Origin: Streptomyces violens
Lineage (GTDB): Bacteria; Actinomycetota; Actinomycetes; Streptomycetales; Streptomycetaceae
Direction: 5' to 3'
DNA: 64,000 nt
Assembly: GCF_000717745.1 (NCBI RefSeq)
Contig: NZ_JOBH01000018.1
Location: 62,001-126,000 of the forward strand
A program made the translations under genes and the position numbers. The notes under the pieces are model-generated. The model did not search any database. It worked only from the letters and a program-made list of their open reading frames with translations, and was not told the origin of the DNA. Positions 33,187 to 40,754 of the stretch are shown piece after piece (position 1 is the first letter of the stretch; every line of letters begins with the position of its first letter).

Positions 33187-34551
33187 TCAGGCGCTCGCCG
33201 CCCACGCCGCGGCCCGCGCCGCCAGCCGGTGCGCGAGCGACGGCTCGGCGGCCCAGTGCACATGCAGGTACGAGGCGTGCACACCGTCCTGAACGAAGCC
33301 CTCGGTACGGCGCTCGGGGCGCACGAAGCCCCACGCCGGACTGTCGCCCGTGCCCGGCTCCAGGACCGTGCGGTGGAACTCGTGGCCGCGCACCCGCGTC
33401 CCGGCCGCGGCCAGCGCGCTGTCACCGATGGCCACCGCCTCCCGGTAGCCCAGCGTCAGCCGCTCCGACATCCGCCCGTCGGCCGGCAGCACGCCGCACA
33501 TGGGCCGCCCGTCCAGCGAACGGGACAGGTACAGCAGGCCCGCGCACTCCGCGGCGACCGGCGCCCCCGCGGCCGCCAGCCGGGCGACCTCGGCGCGCAG
33601 TGGTTCATTCGCCGACAGCTCCGGCGCGTACACCTCCGGGAAACCGCCGCCGATCACCAGCCCGGCCGTGCCCGCAGGCAGCTTCTCGTCACGCAGCGGA
33701 TCGAAGGTGACCACCTCGGCACCGGCGGCCGTCAGCAGCTCGGCGTGCTCGGCGTACGAGAACGTGAAGGCCGCTCCACCTGCCACCGCGATCACCGGGC
33801 GGCCCGTGGCGGGCGTCTCCGGGGCCGCGGGCGCCCACGCGGGCCCCGTCAGCTCCGGCGCGCTGCGCGCCAGCGCCAGCAGCCCTTCCAGGTCGCAGCC
33901 CGTACGGATCTGCTCGGCGAGCGCCGCCACCGAGTCCACCGCCTCCGGCGCCCGCTCCGCCACCGGGACCAGGCCCAGGTGCCGGGCGGGCGTATTGACC
34001 TTCGGCGCACGCCGCAGACAGCCCAGTACCGGCACGCCCGCGCCGCCCAGCGCCTCGCGCAGCAGCGCCTCGTGCCGGTCGGAGCCGACCTTGTTCAGGA
34101 TCACCCCGGCGAGCCGCACCTCCGGGTCCCAGGAGGCGAAGCCGTGCACCAGCGCCGCCACCGACCGGGACTGCGAGGACGCGTCCACGACGAGGACGAC
34201 CGGCGCCCGCAGCAACTTCGCGACCTGCGCCGTCGAGCCCAGCTCGCCCATCCCGGACGCGCCGTCGAACATGCCCATGACGCCCTCGACGAGCGCCAGG
34301 TCCGCGCCCGCCGCGCCGTGCAGGAACAGCGGCTCGATCCGCTCCGGACCGCACAGGTACGCGTCGAGGTTGCGGCCCGGGCGGCCCGTGGCCAGCGCGT
34401 GGTAGCCGGGATCGATGTAGTCCGGGCCGACCTTGTGCGGGGACACCGCGAGGCCCGCCTCGCGGAAGGCGGCCATCAGGCCGGTGGCGACGGTGGTCTT
34501 GCCGCTGCCCGAGGAGGGCGCGGCGATCACCAGGCGCGGAACGTTCACCAC
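33187..34551 (-). CDS. cobB: Cobyrinate a,c-diamide synthase
   Basis: A 454-residue CobB/CbiA amidotransferase. The N-terminal P-loop domain has RLVIAAPSSGSGKTTVATGLMAAFREAG and VGPDYIDPGYH. The C-terminal glutaminase domain has GLVIGGGFPEVYAPELSANEPLR, the nucleophile Cys in APVAAECAGLLYLSRSLDG and the late EFHRTVL. It amidates the a and c side chains of cobyrinate or hydrogenobyrinate using glutamine and ATP. It is third from last in the riboswitch-led block cobD-cobQ-chelatase-cobO-cobB. Confidence 0.96.
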   Translation of the reverse strand: MVNVPRLVIAAPSSGSGKTTVATGLMAAFREAGLAVSPHKVGPDYIDPGYHALATGRPGRNLDAYLCGPERIEPLFLHGAAGADLALVEGVMGMFDGASGMGELGSTAQVAKLLRAPVVLVVDASSQSRSVAALVHGFASWDPEVRLAGVILNKVGSDRHEALLREALGGAGVPVLGCLRRAPKVNTPARHLGLVPVAERAPEAVDSVAALAEQIRTGCDLEGLLALARSAPELTGPAWAPAAPETPATGRPVIAVAGGAAFTFSYAEHAELLTAAGAEVVTFDPLRDEKLPAGTAGLVIGGGFPEVYAPELSANEPLRAEVARLAAAGAPVAAECAGLLYLSRSLDGRPMCGVLPADGRMSERLTLGYREAVAIGDSALAAAGTRVRGHEFHRTVLEPGTGDSPAWGFVRPERRTEGFVQDGVHASYLHVHWAAEPSLAHRLAARAAAWAASA

Positions 34552-34579
34552 TGGCTCATCACTTCGGTCATCGCTGCTT

Positions 34580-35176
34580 TCACCACTCGATGCCCCGCTG
34601 GCCCTTCTGGCCCGCGTCCATGGGGTGCTTGACCTTGGTCATGTCGGTGACCAGGTCGGCGAAGTCCACCAGCTTCTCGGGCGCGTTGCGGCCGGTGATC
34701 ACGACATGCTGGGTGCCGGGGCGGTTCCGCAGCACCTCGATGACCTCGTCGGTGTCGATCCAGCCCCAGTGCATCGGGTACGCGAACTCGTCCAGCACGT
34801 ACAGCTTGTACGACTCCGCCGCCAGGTCCCGCTTGACCTGCTCCCAGCCCTCGCGCGCGGCCTCCTCGCTGGACTCGATGTCGCGCTGGACCCAGGACCA
34901 GCCCTCGCCCATCTTGTGCCAGGCGACGGTCCCGCCCTCGCCGGTCTCGCCGAGCACCTTCAGCGCCCGCTCCTCGCCGACCTTCCACTTCGCGGACTTC
35001 ACGAACTGGAAAACCCCGACCGGCCAGCCCTGGTTCCAGGCGCGCAGCGCCAGCCCGAAGGCGGCGGTGGACTTGCCCTTGCCGGTGCCGGTGTGGACGA
35101 AGACGAGCGGGCGGTTGCGGCGCTGACGGGTGGTGAGGCCGTCGTTCGGTACGACGGTCGGCTGTCCCTGCGGCAT
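34580..35176 (-). CDS. cobO: Cob(I)yrinate a,c-diamide adenosyltransferase
   Basis: A 198-residue CobO/CobA-type enzyme that attaches the adenosyl group to cobalt. The P-loop LVFVHTGTGKGKSTAAFGLALRAWNQGWPVGVFQFVKSAKW and the segments AWHKMGEGWSW, YVLDEFAYPMHWGWID, VVITGRNAPEKLVDFADLVTDM and HPMDAGQKGQRGIEW are all present. Its start ATG shares a base with the chelatase stop (TGATG), so translation is coupled. It is followed by cobB after 28 bases. Confidence 0.96.
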   Translation of the reverse strand: MPQGQPTVVPNDGLTTRQRRNRPLVFVHTGTGKGKSTAAFGLALRAWNQGWPVGVFQFVKSAKWKVGEERALKVLGETGEGGTVAWHKMGEGWSWVQRDIESSEEAAREGWEQVKRDLAAESYKLYVLDEFAYPMHWGWIDTDEVIEVLRNRPGTQHVVITGRNAPEKLVDFADLVTDMTKVKHPMDAGQKGQRGIEW

Positions 35177-37287
35177 CAGGCGGCCCTCCGGTGAGTGGTG
35201 TCGGTGACGGTGCGGACGAGCGCGGAGACGCTGTCCGCGCGGAGTTCGTCGAGGGTGACGGCGGTGCCCTGCAGATCGCGGGCCAGCTCGCCGGCCAGGC
35301 CCAGGCGCACGGGACCGGCCTCGCAGTCCACGACGACCGAGGCGATGCCCTCGGAGGCCAGCAGCTGCGCGGCCTTGGAAGCGCGCGGGCGCGGCTCGAC
35401 GCCGCCGGTCGCCCGGCCGTCCGTGACGACCACGACCAGCGGGCGGCGCGAGGCGTCCCGCATCCGTTCCACGCGCAGTACCTCATGGGCCTTCAGCAGG
35501 CCCGCGGCCAGCGGGGTGCGGCCGCCGGTCGGCAGCTGCTCCAGCCGGGCCGCGCCCGCCTCCACGGAGGAGGTCGGCGGCAGCGCGAGCTCGGCGTCCG
35601 CGCCCCGGAAGGTGATCATGCCGACCTTGTCGCGCCGCTGGTACGCGTCCAGCAGCAGCGACAGGACCGCGCCCTTGACCGCGGTCATGCGCTTGCGCGC
35701 CGCCATCGAGCCGGACGCGTCCACGACGAAGAGGACGAGATTGCCCTCGCGGCCCTCGCGTACGGACTCCCGCAGGTCGTCGCGGCGGATCAGCAGTCCG
35801 CGGCCGTTGCGCCCGCGCGCCTTCTGGTGCGGCGCGGCGGCCTGCACGGTGGCGGCCAGGTGCAGCTTGCCCAGCGCGCCCTGGGGGCGGCGGGAGCCGG
35901 TGGTCCGGCCGTGCGCGGTACGGGCCCGCGAGCGGCGGCCGTCGGCGCCCTCGCCGAGCCCCGGCACGTCCAGCCGCCGGGTCTTGAACGGTTCGGTGGC
36001 GCCGACCGCGGCCTTCTCAGGAGCGGCGCCGCTCTCGGCGGCCTCGTTCCTGGGCTGCGCGGGCTGCTGCTCCGGAGAGCCGTCCGAGCGCTGGTCCGGT
36101 ACGGAGGGCTGCTCGGGGCCCGCGTCCGAGCCGGCCGGCGGCGGCGCGTCGTCCGGGCCGCCCTGCGGCGGCACCCCGCCGCCCCCGTCCGGACCCCCGC
36201 CGTCCGGCCCGTCCGGCCCGTCGTCCGGGCCCTGCGGCTCGGGGTCGGGCTCGTCGTCGTCCTGGGAGTCCTCCTGGGGGCCGAACTCGTCCAGGGTCTG
36301 GTCGAGCTTGTCCTCGTCCAGGCCGGGGGCGTCGAAGGGATTGCGGCGGCGCCGGTGCGGCAGCGCGAGCAGCGCGGCCTGTCGGACGTCCTCCTCCAGC
36401 ACCTTGTCCCGGCCCGCCCATGCGGCCAGCGCGGTGGCCGTACGTGCCATCACGATGTCCGCGCGCATCCCGTCCACCTCGAACGCCGCGCAGGTCGCGG
36501 CGATCTGGCGGAGCGCCGCGTCGCCGAGCGTCACGTCGGGGAGCAGCGCGCGGGCAGTGGCGATCCGCTGCCGCAGGGCCTCCTCCTCGGCGGCCCAGCG
36601 CGCCGCGAAACCGGCCGGGTCGGCGTCGTACGCGAGCCGCCGCTTGACGACCTCCACGCGCTGGTCCGGCTCGCGGGACGCGGCGACCTCGACGGTCAGC
36701 CCGAACCGGTCCAGCAACTGCGGCCGCAGCTCGCCCTCTTCGGGGTTCATCGTGCCCACGAGGAGGAACCGCGCCGCGTGCCGTACGGAGACGCCCTCGC
36801 GCTCGACGTAGGAGGCGCCCATGGCGGCGGCGTCGAGGAGGAGGTCGATCAGGTGATCGTGCAGGAGGTTGACCTCGTCGACGTACAGGATGCCGCGGTG
36901 GGCGTGCGCGAGCAGGCCCGGCTCGAACGCCTTGACCCCCTCGGACAGGGCGCGCTCGATGTCGAGCGCGCCCGCCAGGCGGTCCTCGGAGGCGCCCACG
37001 GGGAGCTCGACCATGCGCGCCGCACGCGATTCGGCGGGGCTCACCTCGTGCGGCCCGTCCGGGCACTGCGGGTCGGGAGCGGCGGGGTCGCAGCTGAAGC
37101 GGCAGCCGGCGACGACCGAGACGTCGGGCAGCAGGTCGGCCAGCGCACGGACCGCGGTCGACTTGGCGGTGCCCTTCTCGCCGCGGACCAGGACGCCGCC
37201 CACCGCCGGGCTGACCGCGTTCAGCAGCAGCGCCAGCCGCAGGTCGTCCATGCCGACGACGGCGGTGAACGGATACCGGGTGCTCAC
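35176..37287 (-). CDS. ChlI/ChlD-type fused chelatase, putative cobaltochelatase subunit
   Basis: A 703-residue protein from GTG 37287 with a GGAGGAG ribosome-binding site; the open frame extends further but without support. Residues 1-350 are an AAA+ domain like ChlI/CobS (VLVRGEKGTAKSTAVRALADL, Walker A; GILYVDEVNLL, Walker B; GTMNPEEGELRPQLLDRFGL). Residues 350-480 are a Pro/Asp/Gly-rich linker. Residues 510-703 are a VWA domain with MIDAS DASGSM. It powers metal insertion with a CobN subunit, which is not in this window. Magnesium-chelatase use is unlikely in a non-photosynthetic host. Its place in the cobalamin block supports cobalt. Confidence 0.9.
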   Translation of the reverse strand: MSTRYPFTAVVGMDDLRLALLLNAVSPAVGGVLVRGEKGTAKSTAVRALADLLPDVSVVAGCRFSCDPAAPDPQCPDGPHEVSPAESRAARMVELPVGASEDRLAGALDIERALSEGVKAFEPGLLAHAHRGILYVDEVNLLHDHLIDLLLDAAAMGASYVEREGVSVRHAARFLLVGTMNPEEGELRPQLLDRFGLTVEVAASREPDQRVEVVKRRLAYDADPAGFAARWAAEEEALRQRIATARALLPDVTLGDAALRQIAATCAAFEVDGMRADIVMARTATALAAWAGRDKVLEEDVRQAALLALPHRRRRNPFDAPGLDEDKLDQTLDEFGPQEDSQDDDEPDPEPQGPDDGPDGPDGGGPDGGGGVPPQGGPDDAPPPAGSDAGPEQPSVPDQRSDGSPEQQPAQPRNEAAESGAAPEKAAVGATEPFKTRRLDVPGLGEGADGRRSRARTAHGRTTGSRRPQGALGKLHLAATVQAAAPHQKARGRNGRGLLIRRDDLRESVREGREGNLVLFVVDASGSMAARKRMTAVKGAVLSLLLDAYQRRDKVGMITFRGADAELALPPTSSVEAGAARLEQLPTGGRTPLAAGLLKAHEVLRVERMRDASRRPLVVVVTDGRATGGVEPRPRASKAAQLLASEGIASVVVDCEAGPVRLGLAGELARDLQGTAVTLDELRADSVSALVRTVTDTTHRRAA

Positions 37288-37337
37288 GTACGGATCACTC
37301 CTCCGAGTGGCTTTCGTTGGCTTCTCGCCGGGCGCGC

Positions 37338-38867
37338 TCACGGTGCCCCCGGTGGTACGAACGGCAGCCCCTTCGGTACCCCGTCCTCGATCAGCCGCAG
37401 CAGGGCCGCGGTGTCCGCGTGTTCCTCGATCAGGTCGCCCAGCGCGTCGAGCTGTTCCTCGCGCAGCGCGTCGAAGCAGGTGTCCGGCGCGGGCACGAAC
37501 GCGCGCCCCGCGTCGGCGGCCACCCGGCGCAGGAACGCGCGCCGGAAGCCGTCGCTCTCCAGGGAGCCGTGCCAGTGCGTGCCCCATACGGAGCCGACGC
37601 GGCAGCCGTCCAGGAAGGCTTCGTCGCCCTCGCGGACCTCGGCGACGCCGTGGTGGATCTCGTACCCGTCGACGGGTTCGCCGAGAGCCGTGCCTTCCGG
37701 CCGGGCGAGGGTCTTCTCCGTCGCGAACCGCACCCGTACGGGCAGCAGTCCGAGCGCGTCGACCGCGCCGGCCCGGGACTCCACCTCGTCCTCGATGTGC
37801 TCGGCGAGCATCTGGAAGCCGCCGCAGATGCCGAGCACCGGGCGGCCCTCGGCGGCCCGGCGGGCGATCGCGTCGGCGAGGCCGCGCTCGCGCAGCCACT
37901 GCAGGGCCCGTACGGTCCCGCGGGTGCCGGGCAGGACGACCAGATCGGCGTCGGCCAGCTCCTCGGGCCGGTCCACGAAGCGCACCACGACGCCCGGTTC
38001 GGCGGCGAGCGCGTCGACGTCCGTGAAGTTCGACATCAGGGGGACGGCGGCGACCGCGACGCGGAGGATGTCCTTGCCGTGCGGCGGCGCGACCGTGCTC
38101 TCGCGCACCGCGCCGCGCAGCGAGACGTGCAGGCCGTCCTCCTCGTCGATGCCGAGCCCGTGCCGGAACGGCAGTACGCCCAGCGTCGGCCGCCCGCTCA
38201 GCTCCTTGAGCATGTCCAGGCCCGGCTCCAGCAGCGTCACATCGCCGCGGAACTTGTTCACCAGGTAGCCCGCGATGTGCGCCTGGTCGGCCTCGGACAG
38301 CAGCGCGGTGGTGCCGAAGAAGGACGCGAAGACGCCGCCGCGGTCGATGTCGCCGACGACGACCACGGGCAGGTTCGCGGCGCGCGCGATGCCCATGTTC
38401 ACGATGTCCGTGCGGCGGAGGTTGATCTCGGCCGGGCTGCCGGCGCCCTCGCAGATCACCGCGTCGTGCGTACGGCGCAGCTCCTGGAGGCAGTCGGTGA
38501 CCGTGCCGAGCAGCCGCTCCTGGCGCCCGGAGTGGTAGCCCCTGGCGCTCAGCTCGCCCACCGGCTTGCCCAGCAGCACGACCTGGCTGCTGCGGTCGCT
38601 GCCGGGCTTGAGCAGTACCGGGTTCATCAGCGCGGTCGGCTCGACGCGGGCCGCCGCGGCCTGCATGGCCTGCGCCCGTCCGATCTCCGCGCCCTCGCGC
38701 GTCACGTACGAATTGAGTGACATGTTCTGCGCCTTGAAGGGCGCCACCTTGACGCCCTTGCGCGCCAGCCAGCGGCAGATGCCCGCCGTGACCACGCTCT
38801 TGCCCGCGTCCGACGTCGTCCCGGCGACCAGCAGGCCGCCGCCGAGAGTCCTGTCCGTACCGCTCAC
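37338..38867 (-). CDS. cobQ: Cobyric acid synthase
   Basis: A 509-residue CobQ. The N-terminal domain has [45 protein letters not shown]. The glutaminase domain has [11 protein letters not shown] and the nucleophile Cys in [15 protein letters not shown], then GYEIHHG. It amidates the b, d, e and g side chains of adenosylcobyrinate a,c-diamide. It overlaps by four bases with cobD and is separated by 50 bases from the chelatase gene. Confidence 0.96.
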   Translation of the reverse strand: MSGTDRTLGGGLLVAGTTSDAGKSVVTAGICRWLARKGVKVAPFKAQNMSLNSYVTREGAEIGRAQAMQAAAARVEPTALMNPVLLKPGSDRSSQVVLLGKPVGELSARGYHSGRQERLLGTVTDCLQELRRTHDAVICEGAGSPAEINLRRTDIVNMGIARAANLPVVVVGDIDRGGVFASFFGTTALLSEADQAHIAGYLVNKFRGDVTLLEPGLDMLKELSGRPTLGVLPFRHGLGIDEEDGLHVSLRGAVRESTVAPPHGKDILRVAVAAVPLMSNFTDVDALAAEPGVVVRFVDRPEELADADLVVLPGTRGTVRALQWLRERGLADAIARRAAEGRPVLGICGGFQMLAEHIEDEVESRAGAVDALGLLPVRVRFATEKTLARPEGTALGEPVDGYEIHHGVAEVREGDEAFLDGCRVGSVWGTHWHGSLESDGFRRAFLRRVAADAGRAFVPAPDTCFDALREEQLDALGDLIEEHADTAALLRLIEDGVPKGLPFVPPGAP

Positions 38868-39832
38868 CGGGATCTCCTCGCCTTCCGCGCGCCGCGGACC
38901 GCGCCCACGGCGATCCGCGCCCCGACCGTCGTCGCCAGCGCCAGCGCGCTCACCCGGCGCGACAGCCGCACCGCGCGCGCGATGTCCGCGCCCTCGACCG
39001 CGCGTGCGCCGTCGTTGAGCACCGGCCGGTGCTCGACCCGCCCCGCGTACGCGAGCGTGCCGCCCAGCCGTACGCCGAGCGCGCCCGCGAACGACGCCTC
39101 CACCGGGCCCGCGTTGGGGCTCGGGTGCCGCTTGCCGTCGGCCCGCCAGGCGCGCCAGGCGCCGCGCGGGTCGGGCCCGGCGACGGTGGCCAGCAGCGCG
39201 GTCAGCCGCGCGCCGGGCCAGCCCGCCACGTCGTCCAGCCGGGCCGAGGCCCAGCCGTACCGGCGGTACCGGTCGGACTTGTGACCCACCATCGCGTCGA
39301 GCGTGTTGACCGCGCGGAAGGCGACCAGGCCCGGTACGCCGCCCACGGCGCCCCAGACCAGCGCGCCCACCACCGCGTCGGAGGTGTTCTCGGCGACGGA
39401 CTCCACGACGGCGCGCGCCATCTGCTGTCCGTCCAGCGCCTGCGGGTCACGGCCGCACAGGTGCGGCAGCCGCTCGCGCGCCGTGTCCAGGTCGCCGGCC
39501 TCCAGCGCGCCGCCGATGGCGCGCGCCTCCCGGCCCAGCGTCGTTCCACCCAGCACGGCCCACGTGGCGGCGGCGGTCAGCGCTACGTGTGCGGGGGCGC
39601 AGCGGCGTACGGCGCGGGAGAGCAGGGCCGCGCCCACGGCGGCCCCGCCGGCGCACAGCGCGGTGTGCGCCGCTCCGTATCCACGGTGATCGCGCCACAG
39701 CCCGCGCTCCACGGCGCCCGCGGCCCGCCCGAAGGCGGCCACCGGGTGGCCGCGGCGGGGATCGCCCACGGCCAGGTCGCCGAGAAAGCCCAGAGCCGCG
39801 CCGCACGCATAGGTGGCGTGTTCGGCACGCAT
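38864..39832 (-). CDS. cobD: Adenosylcobinamide-phosphate synthase
   Basis: A 322-residue CbiB/CobD membrane protein. ATG 39832 is chosen since the family begins near [31 protein letters not shown]. Other marks are [74 protein letters not shown]. It links aminopropanol (phosphate) to cobyric acid. It is first gene after the riboswitch, and its ATGA overlaps cobQ. Confidence 0.95.
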   Translation of the reverse strand: MRAEHATYACGAALGFLGDLAVGDPRRGHPVAAFGRAAGAVERGLWRDHRGYGAAHTALCAGGAAVGAALLSRAVRRCAPAHVALTAAATWAVLGGTTLGREARAIGGALEAGDLDTARERLPHLCGRDPQALDGQQMARAVVESVAENTSDAVVGALVWGAVGGVPGLVAFRAVNTLDAMVGHKSDRYRRYGWASARLDDVAGWPGARLTALLATVAGPDPRGAWRAWRADGKRHPSPNAGPVEASFAGALGVRLGGTLAYAGRVEHRPVLNDGARAVEGADIARAVRLSRRVSALALATTVGARIAVGAVRGARKARRSR

Positions 39833-39980
39833 CGTCGGATCAGCCTGCCGTCGTGCCTCGGAGGGACGGCCGCACGCGGTCGCGTACCGGGCGTACGGCA
39901 AAGAAAGGCAGGGGTCTCGGCTCGGGGCCCGGCATGGCGTGTGTCCTCACTCAGGGTCCGCGCCCTGGCTCGACGTGACG

Positions 39981-40130
39981 GGCGACGAGAGTCTCCTGGC
40001 TCCCGGATCGGCGCTGCCCCCGGCCTTCCAGCCCGTGTCTGCGCGGGCCGTGGCCTCTGCTGGAGGAGCGCTCCCCGGTGACAGTGGCGGGACCGCGCCG
40101 GATTCTCACCGGACTTCCTCATCTGTCGCC
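39981..40130 (-). promoter_or_regulatory. Cobalamin (B12) riboswitch controlling cobDQ and downstream genes; within a 490-bp gap
   Basis: Read on the minus strand the aptamer has P1 GGCGAC (40130-40125) pairing with GTCGCC (39986-39981), then GGAAGTCCGGTGAGAATCCG, the B12 box core CCCGCCACTGT, and the GCCAGGAGACTC element at the 3' side. These are all hallmark parts of the cobalamin riboswitch class. It lies 149 bases upstream of cobD. In high B12 it should reduce expression of cobD and its operon. The rest of the gap (39833-40322) holds no gene. Confidence 0.93.
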
Positions 40131-40322
40131 GAATGGCACCGGGCAGTCCACCACGTGCCGCGAATGCCCGTCAACTCACCCTTGACCTGCGACGCGGGCG
40201 TATGGCAGGGCCTGTGGCCAACGACACAGCGTGGACAGTGGTTGACGACCTGTTGCCTGCCGTACCTCCGGCACGACACCATCGGGGCACCTATGGCAAT
40301 GGTGCCGCAGGAGGGGGCGGGG

Positions 40323-40748
40323 ATGACGGAGAGCCGACAGCGTCACGAGGTACGCATCAGAATCACCGGGACCCATGACGGGGAACAGGATCTGGAGGAC
40401 CTCCAGCGCTGGCTGCAGCGCGAGTCCTGGCTGACGCCCGGCAACCACGACTGGCGCCGGGCGCCGGGCGCGGAGACCGCCCCGCGCACCGGCGCGGCGG
40501 ACCAGGGCCCCGAGATGGCCGTCGGCATCGACGATCTCGTCCTGGTCCTCATCGGCGCGGTCGCGGCCCCGATGACCGAGCAGCTCCTCATCGCCCTGCG
40601 GGAGTGGCTCGCGCACCGCAGGGAGACCGCCGCCAAGGGCGAGGCCCCGGGACTCGACATCACCGACGCCTCCGGACACCGCCGCCTCGACGACCCCGAT
40701 CCGCGCACCGAACGCGACGACCAGGGCGGCCGCGTCGGCACGGAGTAA
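40323..40748 (+). CDS. EACC1-like (effector-associated constant component) protein
   Basis: A 141-residue protein with a strong ribosome-binding site (GGAGGGGGCGGGG). The N-terminal half is predicted alpha/beta (HEVRIRITGTHDGEQDLEDLQRWLQRESWL). A hydrophobic helix follows at residues about 69-95 (DDLVLVLIGAVAAPMTEQLLIALREWL). The polar tail ends in an Asp/Arg-rich stretch. This layout matches what I recall of the EACC1 family, described computationally as a constant component beside effectors such as caspases in actinobacterial conflict systems. Here it precedes a caspase gene by six bases. The hydrophobic helix may attach it to the membrane. A database search is needed to confirm membership. 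Confidence 0.75.
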   Translation: MTESRQRHEVRIRITGTHDGEQDLEDLQRWLQRESWLTPGNHDWRRAPGAETAPRTGAADQGPEMAVGIDDLVLVLIGAVAAPMTEQLLIALREWLAHRRETAAKGEAPGLDITDASGHRRLDDPDPRTERDDQGGRVGTE

Positions 40749-40754
40749 CCGGCG

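Noticed and set aside
35176..37287. Magnesium chelatase for chlorophyll
   Set aside because: The gene lies between cobQ and cobO behind a B12 riboswitch, and no photosynthesis gene is present.
37288..37899. Extended N-terminus of the chelatase
   Set aside because: The sequence is low-complexity Arg/Pro/Gly and overlaps the 3' end of cobQ; GTG 37287 has a strong ribosome-binding site.
40201..40268. TTGACC and TTGACG as promoters for the EACC1 gene
   Set aside because: Spacing to any TATAAT-like sequence is 13-15 bases, too short to call.
39813..40322. An open plus-strand frame running into the EACC1 gene
   Set aside because: It covers the minus-strand riboswitch and has no ribosome-binding site; ATG 40323 is well supported.
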